From an uncultured Myxococcales bacterium (GTDB lineage Bacteria; Myxococcota_A; UBA9042; CAIXZC01), in assembly GCA_903895725.1 (NCBI GenBank), contig CAITUV010000020.1:94093-158092 (forward strand): DNA of 64,000 bases, written 5' to 3'. The notes below the pieces were generated by a model. It saw nothing but the letters and a program-made list of their open reading frames with translations, was not told where the DNA came from and did not search any database. The position numbers and the translations under genes were made by a program. Below, in pieces: positions 25,850 to 33,693 of the stretch (positions are counted from its first letter, which is position 1; every line of letters starts with the position of its first letter).

Positions 25850-27247
25850 TCAGAACACCATGTAGAGCCTGAGCCGCACGCTGTACATCTCGTTCGTGCG
25901 GGGATTGTCGAACGAAGGCTCCAGGTCCGCATCGGCCCATGCAAGGACCAACTTGGCCTGCAGCCACGGAAACACCACCGGGTGACGGGCCGACAGGAAG
26001 GCCTGCCGGTGCTCGTAGTGCCCGACCCGTCCCGTGATGTCGTTGATCTGACGGTCCCCCTCGAGCGTATGGTTGTACCCCGCACCGAGCACGGCGGACC
26101 AGAGCCCCAGGTTCACGAAGCCTCCGGCCGAGAACGTGTCGGGGCTTCCCCTCTCATCCACCTTGCCGAACGCATCCACCCGGTCCACGAGCCCCCAGGC
26201 CGAATTCACTCCGAACCGCACGCTGACCACCTTCGAGAAGTCGTCCAGGTTCACCTGCACGCCCCCTCCGAACCCTCGCTTCTCCTCCCACTGCAGCTTC
26301 CCTTCCTCCCGGTTGCGCAGCTTGCGGTACTCGCCCGCCAGCTTCACCTTCAGCCAGCTCAGGTCCACAATGCCCGTCGTCCTCACGCCCAGCGAGTTGA
26401 AGCCGAGCTCGTTGCCGAGCACGCTGGCCACCTCGAAACGCAGCCAGTCGAGCGGATAGGCGTGCGCGGCAGCCTGGCCGAACCCGTCCTGCCGATAGAA
26501 TGCGTAGTTCACTTCGTAGATGTCCGGCCCGTCGAACGCCCCGACGTCCTCCAGCGTGTCCCGCTCGAGCCCTTCCCCCTTCCGGTACACCTCCCAGGCC
26601 TCGAACCGGCCGAACTGGAGGTCCCACAAGTCCCACATGCCGAACCGGATCCAGGCATCATCCGTGTCGATGTACTCGTTGCCCGGGATCTCCTCGATGT
26701 GGGCCAGGAGCTGAGCCTTGGCCTGGGCGAAGAACCGCTTGTACGTGTACGTGGCGGTGGCGTCGAGCATGAACCGCCCCTGCATGAGCCAGAACGCCAT
26801 GTCCGGCTCCCCCTCGAGCTCCCGCTGGCTCTCCTCGTACCCCGAGTCGATCCAGATGTCGCCCCCGAGGTGCAACCCGTTGTCCCGAATCGGCGACTGC
26901 AGCCCGTCCTCCGGATAGTATGGCGACGGCCCCAGCTTCCCCCAGGCCTCGAAGCTGTCCATCTTGACGGCCCGCTCACCACCGGCAAAGGCCCCCATCT
27001 CCTCAGCGACGGCAGGAATCGGACCGGCAGCCGCAAGAAACAACGCTGCGGCAGCAGCGGCCGAGGCGGACAAAGACGGCCCCTGTGGCGTAGTTGAAGC
27101 TGGGGCACCGCCTTCGTCGGTACACCACGACGCTAGGGGCCCCTCCCGCGTGGTCGGGGCTGGGCCAGTCACCGCGGGCCAGTAGTCGTCGGTCAGGGGC
27201 CCCTCCCGCGTGGTCGGGGCTGGGTTTCTCGTCTGTTCCAAGTTCAT
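25850..27247 (-). CDS. outer-membrane beta-barrel protein with repeat-expanded N-terminus
   Basis: 465 aa. The ATG at 27247 forms an ATGA overlap with the GH3 stop and has AAGGAGG before it, so the start is secure. The hydrophobic export segment (ALFLAAAGPIPAVAEE) comes only after ~60 residues. Before it lie three 20-aa units (APTTREGPL..., APTTREGPL..., ASTTPQGPSL) that are not signal-like. The mature part is a porin-type barrel (GGDIWIDSGYEESQREL, RFGMWDLWDLQFGRFEAW, LRLRLYMVF) ending in Phe. It is probably an uptake pore for products of the GH3 enzyme translated just upstream. Specificity unknown. Confidence 0.75.
   Translation of the reverse strand: MNLEQTRNPAPTTREGPLTDDYWPAVTGPAPTTREGPLASWCTDEGGAPASTTPQGPSLSASAAAAAALFLAAAGPIPAVAEEMGAFAGGERAVKMDSFEAWGKLGPSPYYPEDGLQSPIRDNGLHLGGDIWIDSGYEESQRELEGEPDMAFWLMQGRFMLDATATYTYKRFFAQAKAQLLAHIEEIPGNEYIDTDDAWIRFGMWDLWDLQFGRFEAWEVYRKGEGLERDTLEDVGAFDGPDIYEVNYAFYRQDGFGQAAAHAYPLDWLRFEVASVLGNELGFNSLGVRTTGIVDLSWLKVKLAGEYRKLRNREEGKLQWEEKRGFGGGVQVNLDDFSKVVSVRFGVNSAWGLVDRVDAFGKVDERGSPDTFSAGGFVNLGLWSAVLGAGYNHTLEGDRQINDITGRVGHYEHRQAFLSARHPVVFPWLQAKLVLAWADADLEPSFDNPRTNEMYSVRLRLYMVF
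27075..27224 (-). repeat. 60-bp tandem repeat in a signal-peptide N-region
   Basis: Two identical 30-bp words at 27135-27164 and 27195-27224 and a diverged copy at 27075-27104 recur at exactly 60-bp spacing, in frame, between the start codon and the hydrophobic core of the barrel protein. Each word contains the palindrome AGGGGCCCCT and a run of Cs and Gs able to form a hairpin. Confidence 0.85.
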
Positions 27248-29433
27248 GGAACCTCCTTGCCTTCGGGACCGATAACGAACGTGCCCTGCAGCGGCAGCGT
27301 GATGGCATCGGTTCCGACGTACAGGACGTGCTCGCCCTGCTCTACGACCCACTTGTGCTTGTCCTTGTCGAAGTAGGCCAGGTCCGGGATTCGAATGGGA
27401 ATCTCGAGGGTCTTCTTTTCCCCCGGGGCCAGCTCGACTCGCGCAAACCCCTTGAGCTCCTTGTTCGGCCGCCGTACCTTCGTGCTCGGGTATCCGACGT
27501 AGGCTTGCACGACCTCCACCCCTTTGCGCTCCCCGGTGTTCTCCACGTCCACCGCCACGACGAGCCGTCCCGAGGGAGTCACCACCTCGCACGGGATGAC
27601 GAGGTTGCTCAGCTCGAACGACGTGTAGCTCAGCCCGAAGCCGAACGGGAACAGCGGTGCAATCCCCTTGCCGTCAAAGTGGCGATACCCGTGCAGATAC
27701 TCGAATTCGGTCTGGTCCTGGTGGTTGCCGAACTCCGGCTCGTCCTCCCACTTGACCGGCCAGGTCTGAACCAGCCGGCCGGAGAAGTTCTCGTCCCCGA
27801 ACAGCAGCTCCCCCAGCGCCTTACCCCCCTCCATGCCGGGGTACCAGGCCATCACGATGGCGTCGGCCGCCCCCTTCCATTTCTCCATGGTGATCGGGCC
27901 GCCCGCCTCCATCACGACCACGGTCTTCTTCGAGACCTTTGCCGCGGCCAGGATCAGGTCTTCCTGGTCGGCCGATAGGTCCAGCGTGTCCCGGTCGCCA
28001 CCGCCGTTCCAGGCCTCTCCCTCGTCCTGCTGAGTGAGCGCCACCACCACGACCGTCACGTCGGCCCCGGCGGCAGCCGATGTGTCCTTGCTCGTCACCA
28101 CCTCGACCTGCTTGCCGGCGACGGCCTTGATTCCCAGGTACGGCGTGATGGCGTACGACGGCGTCACGTTGCTGGAGCCCGCATCGCCCAGGCGGGCTTC
28201 GTCGGCCCAGGGCCCCACGACGGCAACCTTCTTCACCTTGCCCCTGTCGATGGGCAACGCTCCCTCTTCGTTCTTCAACAGGACCATGCCTCTGCGCGCG
28301 GCCTCCCGTGCCAGCGCCGTGTGCTCGGGACTCTCCACGGCGTCCGGATCCCCCTCGTACGGCTCATTCAGCAGCGCCTGCCCGAACTTGAACTTGATCC
28401 GGAGGATGCGCTCGACCGCCTCGTCCACGACCTCCTCCGGCACCTGGCCTCCGGACACGGCCAGTTGGAGGTTGTCGTAGAAGAACCGCCAGGGCATCTC
28501 GACATCCAGGCCACCGAGCGCAGACTCGACCGTCGTGTGCGCGGCGAACCAGTCGCTCACGACGAACCCGTCGAACTGCCACTCCTTCTTGAGCAGCTTG
28601 CGCAGCAGGGTCTGATTCTCGCAACAGTAGAAGTTGTTGACCTTGTTGTAAGCCGCCATGACGCAGGCCACGTCGGCCTCCTTGACGATCATCTCGAACT
28701 GGCGCAGGTAGTTCTCACGCAGGGTCTGCTCGTCGACGACCGCGTTGTTGGTCATGCGCGTGTCCTCGATGTTGTTGCACGCGAAGTGCTTGACGCAGGC
28801 CGGTACCTGGCTCTGGATCCCCTGGACCGAAGCGATGCCCATGATCCCCAGGAACCACGGGTCCTCCCCGTAGGTTTCCTGCGCCCGTCCCCACCCCGGG
28901 TGGCGCAGCGTGTTGACCGTAGGAGCCAGCAGGCAATTGTGCCCAAGCGCCCGCACCTCCTGGCCGATGGCCTCCCCGACCCTTCGCTCCAGCTCGGTGT
29001 CCCAGCTCGCCCCTCTCGCCACGGCGACCGGGAAACAGGTCGCCGTCCCCTTCTCCAGACGCACGCCCCGAGGGCCATCCCGGAACTTGAGGCCCCGAAT
29101 TCCCGCTTTCTCGTTGTCCGGAGTGGCAAACATCTCGGCCCCCTGCGTGAACCCGGCCATCTGCTCGACCTTCTCGGCCAGAGACAGCCCGGACAGCACC
29201 GTCGCCACGCCCGGGTCCGTCGTCAGCGTCTGCGCTGACTTGAAAGGGTGATCGCCGCACACCCCCGCACCGCCCGGCTCCTCCTGGTCGGCCCCACCCC
29301 GGACATCGAGCGCGGGAGCGACAACGTAGTCCTCCCCCCCCGTGCCCGTCATGCCCAGGTCCAGAGGCGGCCGGTCACAGCCCCCCAGCAAAGCCAACGC
29401 AAGCAACATCGGTACTGCCCTCTGCGTCCCCAC
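27244..29433 (-). CDS. GH3 beta-glucosidase-type lipoprotein
   Basis: 729-aa exported glycosidase removing terminal beta-linked sugars from oligosaccharides. The GTG at 29433 is chosen: GGAGGGG lies 3 bp upstream and it gives a compact lipoprotein signal (lipobox LLGGC). Farther upstream in-frame ATGs fall inside a 51-bp repeat array. Domains: a GH3 N-terminal barrel (~60-320) with the substrate motif KHFACNN and the nucleophile D294 in GFVVSDWFA; a GH3 C-terminal alpha/beta sandwich (~350-580); and a fibronectin-III-like domain (~630-725) beginning FPFGFGLSYTSFEL. All typical parts are intact. Its stop overlaps the start of the barrel gene, so enzyme and pore are made together. Confidence 0.93.
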   Translation of the reverse strand: MGTQRAVPMLLALALLGGCDRPPLDLGMTGTGGEDYVVAPALDVRGGADQEEPGGAGVCGDHPFKSAQTLTTDPGVATVLSGLSLAEKVEQMAGFTQGAEMFATPDNEKAGIRGLKFRDGPRGVRLEKGTATCFPVAVARGASWDTELERRVGEAIGQEVRALGHNCLLAPTVNTLRHPGWGRAQETYGEDPWFLGIMGIASVQGIQSQVPACVKHFACNNIEDTRMTNNAVVDEQTLRENYLRQFEMIVKEADVACVMAAYNKVNNFYCCENQTLLRKLLKKEWQFDGFVVSDWFAAHTTVESALGGLDVEMPWRFFYDNLQLAVSGGQVPEEVVDEAVERILRIKFKFGQALLNEPYEGDPDAVESPEHTALAREAARRGMVLLKNEEGALPIDRGKVKKVAVVGPWADEARLGDAGSSNVTPSYAITPYLGIKAVAGKQVEVVTSKDTSAAAGADVTVVVVALTQQDEGEAWNGGGDRDTLDLSADQEDLILAAAKVSKKTVVVMEAGGPITMEKWKGAADAIVMAWYPGMEGGKALGELLFGDENFSGRLVQTWPVKWEDEPEFGNHQDQTEFEYLHGYRHFDGKGIAPLFPFGFGLSYTSFELSNLVIPCEVVTPSGRLVVAVDVENTGERKGVEVVQAYVGYPSTKVRRPNKELKGFARVELAPGEKKTLEIPIRIPDLAYFDKDKHKWVVEQGEHVLYVGTDAITLPLQGTFVIGPEGKEVP

Positions 29434-29762
29434 GTTCCCCTCCGAATGCCAGACAGCGTCACAACTCCCCGGATGTTCCATCATCGGCCGACTTATGACG
29501 CCCAAAGCGTCACAACTCCCCGGATGTTCCATCATCGGCCGACTTATGACGCCCAAAGCGTCACAACTCACGGGATGTTCCATCATCGGCTCGTATCGGG
29601 CCCCCCCGCGTGACGGCGTCCCCCGTTGCCACAAGCGTCTCCCGTCGCCCCTTCCCCGGGCGGCGCACCTGTGGTACGTTGCGAAAGCGAAGCCGGGCAA
29701 CAGGCTGAGGCGTTCACGGGCTGGCTTCGAGCAGAAGCCCGCTTCGGACGCCGGGAGAGGGG
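29434..29762. other. 329-bp divergent intergenic region
   Basis: This is the only gene-free stretch above 300 bp. It separates GH3 (-) from a small lipoprotein gene (+). Positions 29456-29592 are a 51-bp tandem repeat listed separately. The rest (29593-29762) is C/G-rich, with no convincing -35/-10 pair and no tRNA or terminator that I could see. Confidence 0.7.
29456..29592 (-). repeat. 51-bp tandem repeat upstream of the GH3 gene
   Basis: About 2.7 copies of a 51-bp unit start at 29456, 29507 and 29558. Each complete unit contains the hairpin GACGC-TTTGG-GCGTC (minus-strand sense). The unit is 17 codons long and open in the GH3 frame (MMEHPGSCDALGVISRP), but the GH3 start with a good ribosome-binding site lies downstream, so it is more likely leader DNA or RNA than coding. 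Confidence 0.85.
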
Positions 29763-30383
29763 ATGAACGGTCGCCAACTGGCTCTGTGCCTCGCATTGGC
29801 AGCAGGTCTTGCACCGACGGCGTGCCGCCAGACCGGTCGCACTGCGGCCGGCGATGCCAATGCGGATGCGACGGCCCCCCTAGGTGCTGAATGTCCCAAA
29901 GTGGGCGGAGCCGTCGAGCTTCCCGATTCCGGCTGGACGCTGAAGCTCGTCTCCTTCCGCTTCTTTCGGGACATCGGAACCGACGCCGACGTCGTGCGTG
30001 CCGACGAAGGACAGGTCTTCGCGTTGGCCGAGGTGGAATGGTCCAGATCGCCGGCAGTCCAACCCGGAGAGTCGGCCGGGAACATCCCATCTCCGTCCCC
30101 CCGGGTCGTTTCGACCGCTGAGCCTCCCCGCCTCTCGCTGTGGGACGGGAAGGGGAATGCGCACGCACTGTTCAAAGCGGCTCAGGAGGCATTCCTCCGC
30201 ATGCAGCCGGAGGGACGCTATGGCATCCTGCTCGGGGGACCGGCGGAGCGCTTCCTGGATGCCGTCGTGTTCCAGTTGCCGCCCGAGGCAGCCCGGCACG
30301 GACTGTGGCTGGCGCCTGAGGCCCCCGTGCCCCCGTCCGAAACTCAGCTTCGCTTCTGTCTGGGGCCTTACGATGTCCGCTGA
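29763..30383 (+). CDS. small lipoprotein of unknown function
   Basis: 206 aa. The ATG at 29763 follows GGGAGAGGGG and starts a lipoprotein signal with Cys at ~21 (APTAC). The mature part begins LGAECPKVGGAVELPDSGWTLKLVSFRFFRDIG and has a predicted beta-sandwich character with the phrase VFALAEVEW. That is the kind of wording found in extracellular Ig-like domains that sense or bind (DUF4352-like). Two Cys (ECPK and FCLG) could form a disulfide joining the ends. No catalytic motif is seen and I do not recognise a family with confidence. It is followed by a membrane-protein gene 74 bp downstream on the same strand. Confidence 0.65.
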   Translation: MNGRQLALCLALAAGLAPTACRQTGRTAAGDANADATAPLGAECPKVGGAVELPDSGWTLKLVSFRFFRDIGTDADVVRADEGQVFALAEVEWSRSPAVQPGESAGNIPSPSPRVVSTAEPPRLSLWDGKGNAHALFKAAQEAFLRMQPEGRYGILLGGPAERFLDAVVFQLPPEAARHGLWLAPEAPVPPSETQLRFCLGPYDVR

Positions 30384-30457
30384 ACGATGCGCAACCCAAT
30401 CGAGTCGATGCGACGGTTCGGTTCGCCGGTCCGCTGCCGACTTGCCAGGAGACTGAC

Positions 30458-31615
30458 ATGTCCAAACGTCCGGGAAGTACCGAATCCGAGCCGATCTGGC
30501 TGGTCGACCCCAAGCGTTCGCCGATAGGATTCTGGCTGGTGAGTGCCGGGGGGTTGCTCCTCCTCGCTGCCGCTGTGGCATTGGGCCTCCAACTGGCCTC
30601 CACCGCTGAGCTCGCGCTCGCTGCCATCCTGGTCACGGGAGGTTTCTTCTTCCTCTCCGTTGCCATCGTGCTCGGTGCGGCCCGAGGGGGGGCGGCGCTT
30701 TTCCCGGCCGAGCAGGTCGTGCGGCTTTTCGGACGCAGCTCCGGGGATGCATATGCGGTCCCCCTGGACCACCTCACTGCGATTCGGGTGATCCGCCGCA
30801 GCGAGCAGTGGGGACGAGACGATGCCCCGGTCCTGATCTCATCCGTGGAGCTGGCGACCCGGGCTGGGCCTACGCTGCACCTCCTTGAGTTTGGCTCGCT
30901 GGAGGATGCACGCGAGGCCGCCCTGATGTTCCGAACAGTTCTCAAGCTCCCGGTGACCGAGCCTGCGGAGCCGGCCCTTCAGGAGGAAGAGGAATTGCCG
31001 GAGGGGGAGAAGGGGGGAGACGGGAGCGCTCAAACCGGGACGGCCGAAGGCGCCGTGGCTTCAGCCAATGAAGGTCCTGAGGCACAGGCAGATACAGGTG
31101 CTCGGACCGGGACGGTTGAAGGTGTTGCGGCCCGGTCAGATGGAGATGCAACGGCCGTGCTCTTCCGGGAGCAGATTTCGGTCGGCCCGGGCTGGGGGCT
31201 GGGGGTGGCAGTTCTGCCTGCGGCACTGTTCTCCCTCCTCACCGGGGGCCTCCTGCTGGCGGGGGTGAATTCCACCGGAGTGCTCGGCTTCCTGTTCGGT
31301 CCCGTGGCGCTCTTCACCGGTGTGGGCCTGGGGGTGCTGTGGCTCTACAAGGCATTCGGGAGGGAAGTCGTCATCCGGGAAACCTCAGCGATTTCGGTCT
31401 CGTGCCACTGGGGTCCGTTCCAATGGGGCAAGGCCAGGCTGGATTCCTCCGCAACCCCTCCCCGATGCCGGCTCCGCAGTCGAGGGCCCAACGGGTTCTG
31501 CGTCGAGGCACTGGCTGACGGCCACATCGTGCTCATCGGCGTCGGTTCGGGGCAGGGCACCCGCACGGCTCCGGAGAGGCTGTTCGACCTGGCGAGACGG
31601 CTGGAAGGGCGTTGA
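30458..31615 (+). CDS. four-helix membrane protein with PH-like halves
   Basis: 385 aa, not recognised as a named family. The ATG at 30458 has AGGAG 8 bp upstream. TM helices pair at ~27-48/52-75 and ~250-272/278-305. After each pair comes a soluble segment of ~90 residues (AEQVVRLFGRSSGDAYAVPL... and FGREVVIRETSAISV...). Such TM-pair plus beta-rich arrangements recall bacterial PH-like (DUF304-type) membrane proteins. The two halves look like an internal duplication, joined by a Glu/Gly/Ala-rich linker (~170-240) with loose repeats. Its stop is 29 bp before the next gene, a lipoprotein with defensin-like repeats, so they may be one transcript. Confidence 0.6.
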   Translation: MSKRPGSTESEPIWLVDPKRSPIGFWLVSAGGLLLLAAAVALGLQLASTAELALAAILVTGGFFFLSVAIVLGAARGGAALFPAEQVVRLFGRSSGDAYAVPLDHLTAIRVIRRSEQWGRDDAPVLISSVELATRAGPTLHLLEFGSLEDAREAALMFRTVLKLPVTEPAEPALQEEEELPEGEKGGDGSAQTGTAEGAVASANEGPEAQADTGARTGTVEGVAARSDGDATAVLFREQISVGPGWGLGVAVLPAALFSLLTGGLLLAGVNSTGVLGFLFGPVALFTGVGLGVLWLYKAFGREVVIRETSAISVSCHWGPFQWGKARLDSSATPPRCRLRSRGPNGFCVEALADGHIVLIGVGSGQGTRTAPERLFDLARRLEGR

Positions 31616-31644
31616 GCAGAGGCCACTCCCAGGAGGAGGAACGC

Positions 31645-33612
31645 ATGGTGGGCTCCTGGCGCAAGGCATCGATATGGCTCTGCCTGGCACTGGCCGCAAG
31701 CTGTGGAAGCGGCGGCGGGCCCAGGGACCTTGAAGGCTCGGGGGATGTGCGATTCACGGAGAGCCGAACCGGGAACGACGGCCGCCCGGGGCCTGAGGAT
31801 TCAGGCGGGGCCGGCAGACCGGATGCGGGAGATGCGCTCCACTTCGACGTCCAAATTCCGCAGGATTCCGGGGGGGACGCCCCGACCGCGGACGCCCCGA
31901 CCGCGGATGGAGCGGGGGTGGAGATGCTCGACGATGCTGCCCCACCGCTTCCGGATGCTGCGGCAGACGGCCCGGACGGGTCGACAGGAGAAACCACCCC
32001 GGGAGACTCGGGGACGGACGGCGTGCAGCTCGATTCCGCCGGAGACGTGCCCGGGAGCGATGGCCAAGATCCGGGTGACCCCTGTTTCGAGAAGGGTATC
32101 CCGGTCAACTGTGACGATGGGGTGCCCTGCACGGTCGACGCCTGCAAACCTGGGAGCGGCTGCCAGAGCACGCCCCAGGATTCGGCCTGCGACGACGGCA
32201 TCGGATGCACCCAGGACCAGTGCGTGCCCGAAGCCGGATGCACCCACGGCGCGGTCGATTCCGCCTGCGACGATGGCAACGTCTGCACTGCGGAGAAGTG
32301 CGACCCGGGGACGGGGTGCGTTGGTGCGGGTACGGAACCGGGCCCCTGTACCTGGCCTGGCAACTGGTTCCTCTCCATGGCAAACCCGGTGCTGACGCCC
32401 ACGGCAACTGACGCGGACCAGGGAGCGGACAACATCTATGCGCCGGACGTGCTCTGGTACGACGGGGAGTGGTGGATGTGGTACGGCGGCCAGGGGAGCG
32501 ATGGACATGATGCGATCTTCGTGGCCACGAGCCAGGATCTCCTCTCCTGGAAGAAGTACCCGTCGGCATCCAACCCCGTGCCGGTCGTGGATCATGGGGG
32601 TGCGAATCACGTGAACGATCCTTCGGTCGTGTACGTGGGCGGCACGTTCTACATGTACTACACGGAGGCCCCCACGGGGGAGAACGACCGCATCCATCTG
32701 GCAACGTCCGGGGACGGTCTTTCATGGACCAAGAAGGGGATGGTGCTCGATGTCGGACCGGCGGGCTCCTGGGAGCCGGACCGGGTCGGCCGACCGGCGG
32801 TGCTCTACGAGGAAGGCCAGTTCCGGATGTGGTACGACGGGCAGATCTATGGCGTCGCCCGGCATGTCGGATACGCGACGTCGGCCGACGGCTACACGTG
32901 GACCAAGCACGCCGGCAACCCGGTCCTCCTGCACCAGGGGGCCGTGGACGTGGACCGGGTGGGGCCGTGGTACGTCCTGTTGAGCGAGTCCGGTAGCGGG
33001 ACGCTGCTGTTTGTGGCCAAGAGCCCGACCCAGTGGACCTCGGTGGGTCAGGTGTTCGGCAAGAGTGGGGCCCCCTACGATGCCTACGGCCAGGTCACCC
33101 CCTTCCTTCTCGTCGACGGAGGGACGGCGAAGGGCATCCTGTTCGGCGGGGCCTCGCATTCGTGCTGGTGCAAGAACCGGATCGCCCTGGCGCTCCCCAA
33201 CGGCAGCAGCGACAACCCGGGGTGCGGCGGCTGTCTGGTCGGCTATTCGGACTGTGACTCTGCGTGCCAGGGGGCGGGGCTTCCGGGCGGATTCTGCGGG
33301 AACCCGGGGAGCACCAATCCCGACGCCTGCTGTACCTGCGAGGGAGGATTCACGGACTGCCAGGGCTGTCTGGCCGGCTATGCAGACTGCAATGACGCGT
33401 GCCACCATGCGGGCAAGCCGGGGGGAACCTGTGCCGAGCCTGCCAGCACGGATCCGAGCAAGTGTTGCGCCTGCCTCCCGGACACGGGATGCGAAGGATG
33501 TCTTGCCGGAAAGCCCACCTGCATGGCCGCGTGCAAGGCTATCGGGGCCTCCGGGGGCTGGTGCGCGGCTCCCGGCTCACAGAACCCCGCGGCCTGCTGC
33601 GCCTGCTACTGA
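31645..33612 (+). CDS. lipoprotein: Cys-rich, GH43-like propeller, three CS-alpha-beta-like repeats
   Basis: 655 aa. The ATG at 31645 follows AGGAGGAGG, with lipobox LAASC. Order: an Asp/Gly/Pro-rich linker with a DAPTA duplication (~25-145); about three Cys-rich units of the C-x-D-G-x-x-C-T-x-D-x-C type (~150-235), as in Dictyostelium-type extracellular repeats; a five-bladed propeller (~245-520) with GH43/GH32-like phrases (APDVLWYDGEWWMWYGG, NDPSVVYVGGTFYMYY); then three 39-residue repeats at 527-565, 572-610 and 616-654. Every repeat has C-x2-C-x6-C-x3-C-x9-C-x10-C-C-x-C with Gly-Gly two residues before the fifth Cys. The C-x3-C, x9 with GGxC, and C-x-C spacing equals that of insect defensins. 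It may bind glycan by the propeller and membranes or walls by the repeats (inference). Confidence 0.75.
   Translation: MVGSWRKASIWLCLALAASCGSGGGPRDLEGSGDVRFTESRTGNDGRPGPEDSGGAGRPDAGDALHFDVQIPQDSGGDAPTADAPTADGAGVEMLDDAAPPLPDAAADGPDGSTGETTPGDSGTDGVQLDSAGDVPGSDGQDPGDPCFEKGIPVNCDDGVPCTVDACKPGSGCQSTPQDSACDDGIGCTQDQCVPEAGCTHGAVDSACDDGNVCTAEKCDPGTGCVGAGTEPGPCTWPGNWFLSMANPVLTPTATDADQGADNIYAPDVLWYDGEWWMWYGGQGSDGHDAIFVATSQDLLSWKKYPSASNPVPVVDHGGANHVNDPSVVYVGGTFYMYYTEAPTGENDRIHLATSGDGLSWTKKGMVLDVGPAGSWEPDRVGRPAVLYEEGQFRMWYDGQIYGVARHVGYATSADGYTWTKHAGNPVLLHQGAVDVDRVGPWYVLLSESGSGTLLFVAKSPTQWTSVGQVFGKSGAPYDAYGQVTPFLLVDGGTAKGILFGGASHSCWCKNRIALALPNGSSDNPGCGGCLVGYSDCDSACQGAGLPGGFCGNPGSTNPDACCTCEGGFTDCQGCLAGYADCNDACHHAGKPGGTCAEPASTDPSKCCACLPDTGCEGCLAGKPTCMAACKAIGASGGWCAAPGSQNPAACCACY
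33223..33606 (+). repeat. three 39-residue Cys repeats (defensin-like)
   Basis: Repeats at 33223-33339, 33358-33474 and 33490-33606 have identical Cys spacing but clearly diverged DNA, so they are old copies held by selection on the fold. Key shared residues: C, C, then G at the third position after, C-x3-C, a GG pair, C, and CC-x-C. Confidence 0.85.
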
Positions 33613-33638
33613 GCCTCGGCCGTCCCGGCCCATCTTCC

Positions 33639-33667
33639 TTGCCGCTGTGCCCCCCTGTTGGTATCAT
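33639..33667 (+). promoter_or_regulatory. sigma-70-type promoter of the matrixin operon
   Basis: TTGCCG (33639-33644), a 17-bp spacer and TATCAT (33662-33667) match the consensus 4/6 and 5/6. Predicted start is near 33674, leaving a ~20-base leader that holds GGGAGGTG before the ATG at 33694. Confidence 0.65.
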
Positions 33668-33693
33668 GCCGACTGTCCGTTGGGAGGTGCAGG

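Noticed and set aside
24158..27097. 979-codon open frame on the plus strand
   Set aside because: It is antisense to three well-supported genes. High G+C removes stops from the complementary frame, and the translation is Arg/His/Pro-rich with no domain or signal.
29456..29592. CRISPR array
   Set aside because: Units are directly tandem with no unique spacers and only 2.7 copies.
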